The notes below the pieces were generated by a model that did not search any database, was not told where the DNA came from, and saw nothing but the letters and a program-made list of their open reading frames with translations. The position numbers and the translations under genes are program-made. A stretch of DNA of 64,000 bases from Antennarius striatus (Eukaryota > Chordata > Actinopteri > Lophiiformes > Antennariidae). Below are positions 31,299-42,540 of this stretch, piece after piece. Positions within the stretch are counted from its first letter, which is position 1. Each line of letters opens with the position of its first letter. The DNA is taken from positions 19,198,327 to 19,262,326 of the forward strand of contig NC_090791.1 in the NCBI RefSeq assembly GCF_040054535.1, written 5' to 3'.

Positions 31299-34200
31299 CG
31301 TGGAGGAACTGACCAGTCTGAAGCTGCACAGGTAAAAGAGGACGAACTGGACGTGGCAAGACGCGTGTGTGGGCAGAATGAGCTTGTCAAACACACACAG
31401 CAGATCTCGGTATAAATCCTTCGTCCGTTCAACATGTAGAGAACCTCAAACAGAAGAATTACAGAGCATGTGGATTACAGACAGAAATATCAACTACAAG
31501 GATGAAGAAATGTTGAACTTTAAGAGGCTCCCACTGGGTTAACGTGAATCATCTGGTGAGACCAGATTGTAGAAACTAACAGTGAAACTAAAACATATGT
31601 TTGATGATGAATGTGAGAACATTTCCACAGAGAGAGAGAACCCAAGAGACTGGGACTAAACAGCTGAGTTTCCTTATCAATGAGTCTGATCAGGAAAAAA
31701 GGCTTCAGTTTGTATGGAGCATAAAGGCTGGACTCTGATGAGTCCGTGTCTGTGGTCCAGAGCAGGGGAGGTTAGGTCAGATTCAGGTCAAGGGTCGGGT
31801 TGAGGTTCCTGAACCTTACTGAGAATCAGGGATTTGCGGGAGAAGATGTTAGACAATGGCCCGATGGTTCAATCATCTATACAAAATGTAAACACACACA
31901 CACACAGTTCTAAGGGGCTTTCAGTTACCATTGAAGAAGCAGATGTCTTTGACGTAAGCCATCAGAACTGTCATGAGGGCATCAAGTCTCTCGGCCACTG
32001 GGTGGGCCATCAGTTCCATCCGGGGGGGCGGGGCTTCTATGTCCTCATCCTGACAAACACACACAGGCAGAGGCCGTAAAGACAGACGGTAACAAGGCAG
32101 TCAGAGACTGAAACATCTCACGACATCGTCACATTTTTGTGCCTCTGGCTTCCTGAAAATGTTGCTTTTTGTTTTGTGATTATAGAGTTAGGGTTAGGGT
32201 TTCCGAGATGTGTACCTAAAAAAGTATAAAAGTGAAAATTTGACCTTGACCTCGTTTTTCAAGGTGATGGTTGTGATCTAATTTTCATCCCCTTACCTCC
32301 CTGAATAAAATGCCTTTTGTTTCGTCTTTCTATCCTATCCAGTTCCTGAGATGTGAAAAAATGTACATAAGTTGAAATTTGACCTTGACCTAGTTTTTTT
32401 CAAGGTCGAGGTCTTCATCTCATTTTCATCGCCTTGGCCGCCCGAGTAATGTGCTTTTGTATATCTGTTCATAGTATTTAAAAACGATGATCAATTATTA
32501 CATTTGATGCTTAACACTATTAACTTAGAATTATTCTATATGATGTGAAGGAATGTTTGTTTATTATAATAATGTTTGTCTGTTGATGATATACCTCTAA
32601 CTAACATTTACTCAAAGATTTAGTTAGACCTGGTCTGGTCTGGTTTTTCGATTGACCCAGTTTTAAAGCTGGTGACACTGACAGGACAAATCTGTTATTA
32701 TAAATACAGAAACATGTAGAAACAGCACATTAATGTGGTTGTGTGAGGAGCTTTGTTTTGCAGGATTAGTGAAAGCGTGCACTTGTTCTGAATGGAGGAA
32801 CTACCGGTACGTAATGTGTGTTTGCTTTAAAGTCACAAGGAAATGTTTAAATATCAGTCTGGAATGCCGCTTAATACCATGTCAAAGAGTCCTTCCTCAG
32901 TCTGCTCCTCTGCGTTCTCCTCTGCCTCCTCGATGTCTGACCGGGATGCACTCACCTGAAATAAACCAAACTGTTACTGACACAATTTATTGAGTGTAGC
33001 TTCACTGAATCCCACCACTATAAGTGTCTCCTTTCACTCAGAGCTCACTCTGGCTTAGCAGCACCGTTATTTCTCATAATGACCATTAAAACACATTTTC
33101 TTTATCTTAGCTTGAGCATAAGAATATAAAGTTTAATAAAAGATTATGAGTGTGGACATCCACTCCTGACGAGGTCACACCATGAACGGTCACCAATATA
33201 AATACATTAGTAGAGTCCATTAATCCTAATAAGAAGTTTTAACAGAACAAACTTATTATTCCTTTTATTTATTTATTTCTAGTGGATCCAGAATCTGCTG
33301 TACATGAAACACGGGAGTTTGTTTGGATCTGTTGTCCTTACATAGAATAGTTAGAACCGACTTACATCAAGTCTGAGCATCTTTCCAACAATCAGCTCGA
33401 GTATGTCTCGTCGGATGGATGGGATGTAAATGGTCACCCTCAGAAGGTTGTGAGTGTAACACTCCTGTAGAGAAACCAGCTCTCAATTATCAAAAACACA
33501 CTACAGTTTGCATTGGGGGGGGGGGGGTGTCAGTCCACCAGGTCTTAGGATTTAGGTAAAATTTTTATGTTAAAAGTTTGATCAGTCAGTCAGAGTTATC
33601 TTGTGAGTTTAAACTGTTTTCAACATAATTTTAAAGAAAAAAAGAAATGAATGCATAGAAATAATGAAAGATTGTAATAAAATGTTTAAGTTTAATCTAT
33701 AAGTTTTAAAAATCACCACTGTAATTATCTTGCACTGTAAAATTCTATTTTTTGACAATAAAAAAAAGGGCTGGAAGGTACAAGATCTACTAGGGAACAA
33801 ACAGTTCAGAGAGTGAACTTCTCCAAGTTCACACAGTCAAACAGTCCAGGTTCACACGGTGAAACATTCCAGGTTCACACAGTCAAACAGTCCAGGTTCA
33901 CACGGTGAAACATTCCAGGTTCACACAGTGAAACAGTCCAGGTTCACACAGTGAAACAGTCCAGGTTCACACGGTGAAACATTCCAGGTTCACACAGTGA
34001 AACAGTCCAGGTTCACACAGTGAAACAGTCCAGGTTCACACAGCGAAAAAGTCCAGGTTCACACAGCGAAACAGTCCAGGTTCACACAGCGAAACAGTCC
34101 AAGTTCACACGGCGAAACAGTCCAAGTTCACACGGTGAAACAGTCCAGGTTCACACAGTGAAACAGTCCAGGTTCACACAGTGAAACAGTCCAGGTTCAC

Positions 34201-35927
34201 ACAGTGAAACAGTCCAGGTTCACACAGTGAAACAGTCCAGGTTCACACAGTGAAACAGTCCAGGTTCACACAGTGAAACAGTCCAGGTTCACACAGTGAA
34301 ACAGTCCAGGTTCACACAGTGAAACAGTCCAGGTTAACACAGTGAAACAGTCCAGGTTAACACAGTGAAACAGTCCAGATTCACACAGTGAAACAGTCCA
34401 GGTTCACACAGTGAAACAGTCCAGGCTCACACAGTGAAACAGTCCAGGTTCACACAGTGAAACAGTCCAGGTTCACACAGTGAAACAGTCCAGGTTCACA
34501 CAGTGAAACAGTCCAAGTTCACGCGGTGAAACAGTCCAGGTTCACACAGTGAAACAGTTTGGGGTAAAGCAGCCATCGTCCCAATAATTCCCGTGGCACC
34601 ATGAGGTGAAATGACTTGTCTAGGTCACACCCTAAATACTTACCCAACTTGGGCACTAGGTGTTAAAATGATAAGTATTTGCGGTTGGATATTTGTGCTG
34701 ACACCTGTGTGAGCTGTGAGCACGTCTCTTACCAGTGTTCTGGAGGATTTCTGTATGAAGGGGAAGTTGTCTTTCAAAATGGGCAACAGAAAGATACTCG
34801 TGCTGAAAGAAAAGAAAAACCTTTAGGAGTATATTACATAACATGCAGTGTACACATACAGTAAGTACATCCTCCTCTGTCTGTCCCTGGGATATACTGT
34901 AAATGAATGGAGTGACAGAACAGCTGAAGAAGAAAATATGAAGATTCAAATGCCCATTTAGACAGGTCTTCACAAATTCAAAAACTCTATTTTGCAGTCA
35001 GACTTTGCAGTGGTGATTAGGGTCGGTGGCCCACAGAGGAGCCCCCAGATGGGTGTGGACGGTTCAAATACTTAAAACTAAAAGGGCAACACAGAAAAAC
35101 AGTTCTGCTCAAAAAACCATCTGCAAATAATAAAGACACAGAACAATAAGACATGTGACCTGACTGTTGTCTAAAAGCAGCAAAGCTGTACTGATCAGAA
35201 ATCTGGTCTGTTGAATAAAAGTATTTGTGAGGAGACATTCAGAGGTGATTTTCACTCCTTGCTCTCCAGGAATAAATGTCAGATCGTACATTTGGTGACT
35301 TCAAATGGCAAAAAACAGTAAACAGAACTGCCTGAATAAGAGATGACTTACGATGGAACGTATCTGGTGATGAGCTGTAAAGCCTGGTGACACTGATTAA
35401 AGTTTCTGGGAAAGTCTGAAAGAATCAAAGTTCATTTCTTTTAGCTGATTTAAACAACAACACAAGGATGATTGTTTCACATGTCTGAAGCTACAAATTT
35501 GTCACACACATCTGACAAGTCCCCTCTCAGGAAGCAGCCCAACACCAACTCCACATCTTTATTCAACATAAATCATGCAAAATCCAGCATTCCTGAATAA
35601 GAGTGATGACACATACTCTCATCTTCATCATCTGAATCCGAGACATCGACTCCTCCAGCAGAGATGGTCACTCTCTCTAAAATCAAGAACAAAGAGTCAC
35701 TGAAACACACTGTGGTAAACACACTAATGGTGAAACACTGAGGGATGAGAACTAATAACCAACAAACATCCCCAGCAGTCAGAGGAACCTACTGGGGGTA
35801 AAGTAGGAGACCGTCATCTGGAGGCAGGCAACCAAATACACCGTTTGTGCTGAGACCAGGTTACCGAGGAAAGACAAGTACTCCTCCACCACAGGCTGAC
35901 TCCGGCCCACCCATGGAAACCTCTGGG

Positions 35928-35979
<52 letters not shown>

Positions 35980-37411
35980 GTGTGAACACAAACACTAGCA
36001 TCAGTTGCGATAGAAGTGATTTGAGTAAAAGCGACACCAACATGAAATCCATGCTGTCGAACGTGTGAATAGATTCCAGAGTGTTTCCACATCTATTTTA
36101 TTGTGATAACATTTTCATTATTGGGGTTCTGAAAACAAAAGGTATAAAATCAATACTGGGTGAAAGGGATTAATGAGAAAAGTTGTTTTTTTGTTACTGT
36201 TCAGCGAGTGTTATTGAATTATAAATGTTTACAAGTGTATTAATCCAGATCACTGGATTACATCTATTGTTGCTATGACAACACAGTCAAGTCGTGACAG
36301 TTCTAACTAGGCAGTCACAGATTGCAACATCCCGCAACACCCTAGAATTCAAAATTTTACCCTGACCTACTTGCATGTGTCAAAGATCAAAGCTAGTCCT
36401 CTGACCTACTGTGATTGATCAAAGCACTAGCTTTGATCTATGGTCTTACTCACACTGGTCTTCTCCCTTGTCTTTCTATCTGTACAAAAGTGTACAAAAG
36501 TTGAAATTTGACCTTGACCTAGTTTTCTCACGGTCAATGTCATCATCTCATTTTTATCCCCTTTGCTGCCTGAGTGATGTGCTCTTTGTTTCCTCCTTCT
36601 ATCCTCAGCTGCTTCCTGTCTCCTCACCAACACGGTGTGGATGAGCTGGTCGTGGTCCTTGGTCAGCTGGGTCACACTGCCACGGAGCTCCTGCAGCCAG
36701 CGGATGATCTGCGCGTCCTGGAGAGACAGGAGGAGACAGGAGACAGGAGGAGACAGGAGACAGGAGACAGGGGGAGACAGGAGACAGGGGGAGACAGGGG
36801 GAGACAGGAGACAGGGGGAGACAGGAGACAGGGGGAGACAGGGGGAGACAGGAGACAGGGGGAGACAGTAGACAGGGGGAGACAGGAGACAGGGGGGAGA
36901 CAGGAGGAGACAGGGGGAGACAGGAGACAGGGGGAGACAGGAGGAGGCAGGAGACAGGAGGAGACAGGAGACAGGGGGAGACAGTAGACAGGGGGAGACA
37001 GGAGGAGACAGGAGACAGGGGGAGACAGTAGACAGGGGGAGACAGGAGGAGACAGGAGACAGGGGGAGACAGGAGGAGACAGGGGGAGACAGGAGGAGAC
37101 AGGGGGAGACAGGAGGAGGCAGGAGACAGGAGGAGACAGGTCTTAGTGAGCAGCACCGGGACCAGCAGGTCTCCGCTCCAGCTCTCCTCTACCTTCATGC
37201 CTTCGTCAGCCAGCTGATGTCGGAGCAGCTCGTAGTCGCTCAGGTCCCCCTGGAGAACAGCACACCGTTAACACGCGTCCCTGATGGAGGGGAACGCTCC
37301 CATAACGACACCAACCTGTTTGTATTTAGCTAAAGTTTCTGCCACGCTTCCTCCAAAGCGAACCGTCTTCACGGGAGCTGCGTTCAAGAAGTCCCGGGCG
37401 TCCGGCTCCAT
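26800..37411 (-). CDS. rrn3: RNA polymerase I-specific initiation factor RRN3 (TIF-IA)
   Basis: Seventeen exons in coding order (high to low): 37316-37411, 37193-37249, 36628-36717, 35793-35922, 35617-35676, 35352-35415, 34733-34802, 33366-33464, 32878-32955, 31929-32049, 31314-31444, 31022-31152, 30742-30929, 28732-28840, 27625-27777, 27146-27230, 26800-26967. All are GT-AG and phase-consistent; total 609 residues (human about 651). RRN3 bridges Pol I and SL1 at rDNA promoters in the nucleolus. Diagnostic blocks: KTVRFGGSV near the N-terminus, RSQPVVEEYLSFLGNLVSAQTV, an acidic SDSDDEDE stretch, LPTHASCHVQFVLFYLCSF, LHGPFYSACQAVFYT, FCYTIIERNNRQ, NPLDSFFPFDPYLL and a DEEDDFL acidic tail. The start is preceded in frame by a stop two codons upstream, so the longer mammalian N-terminus is absent from this exon. 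Intron 13 holds a Penelope-like element, intron 7 a minisatellite, intron 2 a polypurine repeat. Confidence 0.96.
27778..28731. other. rrn3 intron 14
   Basis: No named repeat or other gene seen. A run of nine G on the + strand (28721-28728 area) lies directly beside the donor of exon 14, so the transcript has gtac followed by a C run. Confidence 0.4.
29049..30307 (+). mobile_element. Penelope-like retroelement, 5'-truncated, inverted terminal repeats
   Basis: Coding sequence starts abruptly at a WYVDDTWV block (29164-29190), the catalytic centre of the reverse transcriptase, and continues with DNSLPFLDCEV and YRKPTHTDQYL. After frame breaks, a GIY-YIG-type endonuclease region follows (YAVKCSEECSDVYMGETKQ, then HRRMAQHRR; about 29752-29850). 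RT plus GIY-YIG is the hallmark of Penelope-like elements. The borders are inverted copies of about 115 bases: 29049-29162 and 30192-30307. The element lies on the + strand inside rrn3 intron 13, antisense to the gene. Several frameshifts make it inactive. Confidence 0.85.
31235..31297. repeat. (CA)n in rrn3 intron 11
   Basis: 63-base AC tract occupying over a third of the 161-base intron 31153-31313; in the transcript it is (UG)n starting about 17 bases after the exon 11 donor. Confidence 0.97.
32220..32440. repeat. dispersed repeat with AGGTCA direct repeats (two units)
   Basis: Two tandem-like units in rrn3 intron 9, each with TTTGACCTTGACCT followed by an A/C-GTTTT spacer and a partial complementary arm. 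TGACCTTGACCT occurs at 32241-32252 and 32380-32391. Same family as 36408-36610 and 39240-39289 plus 42332-42540. Confidence 0.75.
33825..34560. repeat. minisatellite, 23-bp unit, about 32 copies
   Basis: Tandem units of gtccaggttcacacagtgaa plus aca, in rrn3 intron 7 (33465-34732). The left third has more variants (cacggtgaaacattcc, cacagcgaa, ccaagttc). The right two thirds are nearly homogeneous. There are no unique spacers, so it is not a CRISPR array. Confidence 0.97.
35929..35977. repeat. (CA)n next to rrn3 exon 4 acceptor
   Basis: In the transcript this is a (UG)n tract ending about 7 bases before the exon 4 acceptor (ttcccag at 35923-35929 on the minus strand). Confidence 0.97.
36408..36610. 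repeat. dispersed repeat, uninterrupted copy
   Basis: Starts around 'tactgtgattgatcaaagc', runs through 'ggtcttactcacac' at 36443-36456, the TGACCTTGACCT motif at 36509-36520 and 'tcatctcatttttatcccc', and ends near the rrn3 exon 3 donor. It aligns with the two halves of the copy split by the LINE at 39290-42331. Confidence 0.75.
36721..37142. repeat. polypurine/polypyrimidine minisatellite filling rrn3 intron 2
   Basis: About 420 bases of ggagacag / gggggagacag / gagacagga-type units with very few pyrimidines other than the regular C. The minus-strand transcript is CCTGTCTCC-rich and ends at the exon 3 acceptor. Open frames on both strands (up to 197 codons) are by-products of the repeat. 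Confidence 0.96.
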
Positions 37412-37844
<433 letters not shown>

Positions 37845-38008
37845 AGACATTTGTTTGTTTTGTAAATTATGAAAAAATAAACAATCAACAGGGCAAATTC
37901 TCTTTAGGTTGATGGCAGAGTATAAAGTATACTTCATGAGTACAAATTCCAGACAGTTCAAATTTCATATTTAACACAAAGTTTAAAAAACATGAAACAT
38001 ACACGGGG

Positions 38009-38333
38009 TGGCAGTAGCTCAGTCCATGTCTAACAAAAACATTTCAGAGTTTGAGCTGAGAGTGGGAGGTGTCAGTTCACCTCTTGAGCGCTGCTTAGGC
38101 ACCCCTAAGCAGTGCTCAAGGCGCCGTTCCCCCCTACAAAATGCTCATTTCAAGGCACACCCGGAAGTCGCTGCCCATCTCTCTGCCTCCCACTGTGTGT
38201 TAATTGCATGCTTACAGGCCCCTGGTGTATGTGTGTGTGTATTTCAGGGAGCTGTACAGACATATACTGTAAATGCATGTTGATCAGTAGGAGTGAAAAG
38301 ATAATTTCCCCAAGAGGGACAATAAAGTGTGTT
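38009..38333 (+). mobile_element. tRNA-derived SINE, copy B
   Basis: Starts with 'ggcagtagctcagtcc' (degraded A box; the B-box region is largely lost), shares 'gagtgggaggtgtcagttcacctc', 'ctcaaggcgccgttccccc' and 'tgcatgcttacaggcccctgg' with copies A and C, and ends in 'gataatttccccaagaggg'. Confidence 0.7.
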
Positions 38334-39239
38334 TCTTCTCTCTTCTGCAGCCTGTTAAACGTAACATCGACACTCAAAGATTCAGATTTTTGCGTCATGT
38401 CAGAATAAAAACAAATATCAGACTAATTTTAAAAAATTGAAATTAAGTGCTTTGATGTCAGACTTCATGTGGTCTTCTCATCTTTCCTGCAGCGAGTGGC
38501 CCTTCTGTCCACATCTCTGTGAACACTGCTATTTGATGGTAACTATTGGTCGAGTTAACCGAGAAACTTAATGGAGATAAAACAGAGTAATCAAACATGA
38601 AGTGGTGTGTTGGACTTAAGTGCATCAGTGTGTCTTTTACGTCAGTGTGGTGGAACACCTCAGCGAATTATAGTTTGTTTAGGCTCTGAGGATAAAATTC
38701 ATTCACCAGCGAAGGGGATGTAAAAATTAACGTATTAAAAAAATAACAAAATCCAGCTCTAGATATGGACACAGTGGATTCTTGGGGATGACGTGAAGAC
38801 CACTGGATGGCGCTAGAGTGTAAATATCTGTACAGTACTGTACTCAGAGAAGTTCTGTTGCATAAGATTTAACCTCAAGGGTTACCATTAATGTATTGTA
38901 GCATTGTATGCATTGTAGCATTGAGTGTTAATTTAATTTTTAAACAATTTTTCCAATATACTTGATCAATCAAAGAAAAGAAGTTTCCATGGATTTGGCT
39001 GGAAGCATTAAAAATAGGTCACCTGAGGCAGAATTGTAATTTTAGCTGTGACAAGTCTTCTGATGAGACTGAGTGAATTTTGGAGCAGCATCTAAGATCA
39101 TCCATTTGTTTTTGCTTTTTTCACCTCATTGGGTATAATTGACAGACTAGGAGTGCAGTGGCAAAAATATGATTATCTAGCGTTTAAGAAGAATACAAAA
39201 CAAAACCCAAGAACAAGGAAATGGTCTTTGTGATTTTTA
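38334..39239. other. intergenic, nothing recognised
   Basis: AT-rich sequence upstream of the dispersed repeat that hosts the LINE. No gene or named repeat seen. Confidence 0.4.
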
Positions 39240-39289
39240 TTACTGTCATTGATCAAAGCAGTAGTTTTGATGTAAGGTCTTACTCACAC

Positions 39290-42200
39290 CCCTGTGGACC
39301 CACCACCCGCAGGGCAGACCAATGGGGTCGGGTGCGCTGCCATATGGGTGGCAGTGACGACAGGGGTCACAACGGACCAGACCTGGGTGGCTAAAGTTGG
39401 CTTTGGGGACCTGGAATGTCACCTCACTGGCGCGGAAGGAGCCGGAGCTTGTGTTGGGGGTGGAGCGTTACCAGTTGGATCTGGGGGGGCTCACCTCCAC
39501 ACATAGCCTCGGTTCTGGATCCATACTCCTGGATAGGGGTTGGACCTTGTTTTACTCCGGAGTTGCGTCATGCGTGAGGCGCAGGGCGGGTGTGGGGATA
39601 CTCACAAGCCCCCAGCTGAGCGCCGCTGTATTGGAGTTTACCCCGGTGGATGAGAGGGTCGCTTCCCTACGCCTTAAGGCTGTGGGGGGGGGAACTCTGA
39701 CTGTTATTTGTGCATATGCACCAAATATCAGTTCAGAGTATTCGGCCGTATTGGGGTACCTAAATGGGGTCCTTGAAGGGATCCCTGCAGGGGACTCCAT
39801 TGTTCTCCTGGGGGACTTCAATGCACACGTCGTCAATGATGGAGACACCTGGAGGGGCGTGATTGGGAGGAATAGCCTCCCTGATCTAAAACCGAGCGGT
39901 GTTATGTTGTTGGACTTCTGTGCTAGTCACGGATTGTTCATAACTAACACCATGTTCGAACACAAGGATGCTCACAAGTGTACGTGGTACCAGAGCACCC
40001 TGGGTCGGAGGTCAATGATTGATCTTGTGATCGTATCATCTGACCTTCGACCGTGTGTTTTGGACACTCAGGTGAAGAGAGGGGCAGAGCTGTCAATTGA
40101 TCACCACCTGATAGTGAGTTGGGTCCGTTGGCGGAGGAAACCTTTGGATAGACCTGGTAAGCCCAAACGAGTAGTGCGGGTGAACTGGGAACGTCTGGAG
40201 GAGGACTCTGTCCGCGAGGCCTTTAATTCACACCTCCAAAGGAGCTTCTCGTGCATCCCTGTGGAGGCTGGGGGCATTGAACCTGAATGGTCGATGTTCA
40301 AAGCTTCCATTGCTGAAGCTGCAGCTGAGAGCTGTGGTCTCAAGGTCCTGGGTACCGCAAGGGGCGGTAACCCTCGAAAACCGTGGTGGACCCTGGTGGT
40401 CAGGGAAGCCGTCCGACTGAAGAAGGAGGCCTTCAGGGGCATGTTGTCCCTGGGGACTCCTGAAGCAGTTGCAGGGTACCGACAGTCCAAAAGGACTGCA
40501 GCCTCGGCTGTGATTGAGGCAAAACAGAGGGTGTGGGAGGAGTTCGGAGAGGCCATGGAGAAGGACTATCGCATGACACCAAAGTTGTTCTGGAGGACTG
40601 TCTGACACCTCAGGAGGGGGAAACGATGAACCATCCAAGCTGTATACAGCAAAGATGGGACACTGTTGACTTCGACTGAGGAGGTTGTCGGTCGGTGGAA
40701 GGAACACTTTGAGGAACTCCTGAATCCAACTACCCCAACTGACCCGTCCTCTGTTGTAGAGGCAGAGCTGGAGGATGATGGGGGATTCGAGTCAATCTCT
40801 TGGGGCGAAGTCACAGAGGTAGTTAAACAACTTCACGGTCACAAAGCCCCAGGTGTTGATGAGATTCGCCCTGAAATGCTGAAGGCTCTGGGTGTTGAGG
40901 GGTTGTTGTGGATGACACGCCTCTTTAACATTGCGTGGAAGTCTGGGACAGTGCCGAAAGAGTGGCAGACTGGGGTGGTGGTTCCTCTTTTTAAAAAGGG
41001 GGACCAGAGGGTGTGTGCCAACTACCGGGGCATCACACTCCTCAGCCTCCCTGGGAAAGTTTACTCCAAGGTGCTGGAAAGGAGGGTCCGGCCGATTGTC
41101 GAGCCTCAAATTGAGGAGGGACAATGTGGGTTCCGTCCTGGTCGTGGAACAACGGACCACCTTTTTACTCTCACAGGGATCCTAGAGGGGGCTTGGGAGT
41201 ATGCCCATCCAGTCTACATGTGTTTTGTAGACTTGGAGAAGGCGTATGATCGAGTCCCCAGGGATATACTGTGGGAAGTACTGCGGGAGTATGGGGTGAG
41301 GGGGCCTCTCCTCAGGGCCATCCAATCCCTGTACGCCCAAAGTGAGAGCTGCGTTCGGGTTCTCGGCAGTAAGTCGAACTTGTTCCGACTAGCTGTTGGC
41401 CTTCGCCAGGGCTGCGCTTTATCACCAATTCTGTTTGTGATTTTCATGGACAGGATACCGAGGCGTAGTCATGGTGAGGAGGGGTTACAGTTTGGTGGCC
41501 TGAGGATTACATCGCTGCTTTTTGCAGATGATGTGGTCCTGTTTGCATCATCAGCCTGTGACCTGCAGCGCTCACTGGTCCAGTTTGCAGCCGAGTGTGA
41601 AGCGGCGGGGATGAGGATCAGCACCTCCAAATCTGAGGCCGTGGTCCTCAGCAGGAAACCGGTGGACTGCCTTCTCCGAGTGGGGAATGAGGTCCTTCCA
41701 CAAGTGAAGAAGTTTAAGTATCTTGGGATCCTGCTCACGACTGAGGGAACAATGGAGCGTGAGATTGGACGGAGAATTGGGGCAGCAGGAGCGGTATTAC
41801 AGTTGCTTTACCGCACTGTTGTCACAAAGAGGGAGCTAAGCCGAGAGGCAAAGCTCTCCATCTACCGTTCAATCTTCGTTCCTACCCTCACCTATGGTCA
41901 TGAGCGATGGGTCATGACCGAAAGAACGAGATCGCGGATACAAGCGGCTGAAATGGGCTTTCTCAGACGGATAGCTGGTATCTCCCTTAGAGATAAGGTG
42001 AGAAACACTGCTATTCATGAGGGGCTCAGGGTAGAGTCGCTGCTCCTTTGCGTGGAAAGGAGTCAGTTGAGGTGGTTTGGGCATCTGGTGCGGATGCTTC
42101 CAGGACGTCTCCCTAGGGAGGTGTTTCTGGCACATCCAGCTGGGAGGAGACCTCGGGGCAGACCCAGGACCAGGTGGAGGGATTATATCTCAACACTGGC

Positions 42201-42331
42201 CTGGGAACGCCTTGGGATCTCCCAGTCAGAGCTGGTGGGTGTGGGGGGAAAGGGAAGTTTGGGGCTCCCGGTTGAAGCTGCTGCCCCCGCGACCCGACTA
42301 CGGATAAGTGGTGGAAGATTGATGGATGGAT
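39290..42331 (+). mobile_element. Rex3-like (RTE clade) LINE, nearly complete
   Basis: A single reading frame covers an apurinic endonuclease domain (LGTWNVTSL at about 39400; LLGDFNAH near 39815; SIDHHLIV near 40096) and a reverse transcriptase (NYRGITLLS near 41022; CFVDLEKAYDRVPRD near 41220; LRQGCALSPILF near 41404; FADDVVLF at 41521-41544), then the LRWFGHLVRM and RPRGRPRTRW C-terminal block. Only two in-frame TGA codons interrupt it, at 40603 and 40627. It ends in a (GATG)n tail at 42319-42331. It is flanked by ggtcttactcacac at 39276-39289 and 42332-42345. The GATG tail and short 3'UTR point to Rex3. It is intergenic, between rrn3 and the TMEM238-like gene. Confidence 0.88.
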
Positions 42332-42345
42332 GGTCTTACTCACAC

Positions 42346-42540
42346 TGGCCTTCTCCCTCAACTTTCTATCTTATCCAGTTCCTGAGTGTACAAAAGTTGA
42401 AATTTGACCTTGACCTAGTTTTCTCAAGGTCAAGGTCATCATCTCATTTTCAGCCCCTTTACTGCCTGAGTAATATGGTTTTTGTTTCATCTTTCTATCT
42501 GCAACGGTTTCGAAGATATTTGGTGGACTAACGGACGAAT
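42346..42540. repeat. right half of dispersed repeat with inverted AGGTCA repeats
   Basis: Continues the repeat interrupted by the LINE. It contains TGACCTTGACCT at 42405-42416 and the near-complementary AAGGTCAAGGTCA at 42426-42438, forming a 12-bp palindrome with a 9-base loop. It ends in a short 'actaacggacgaatggacagactaacggacga' duplication. Confidence 0.75.

Noticed and set aside
33825-34560. Regular repeats resembling a CRISPR array
   Set aside because: The 23-base units are directly tandem with no unique spacers, in an intron of a vertebrate gene.
36605-37198. 197-codon open frame on the minus strand
   Set aside because: It reads through rrn3 intron 2, a minisatellite without stops; the real exons 2 and 3 flank it.
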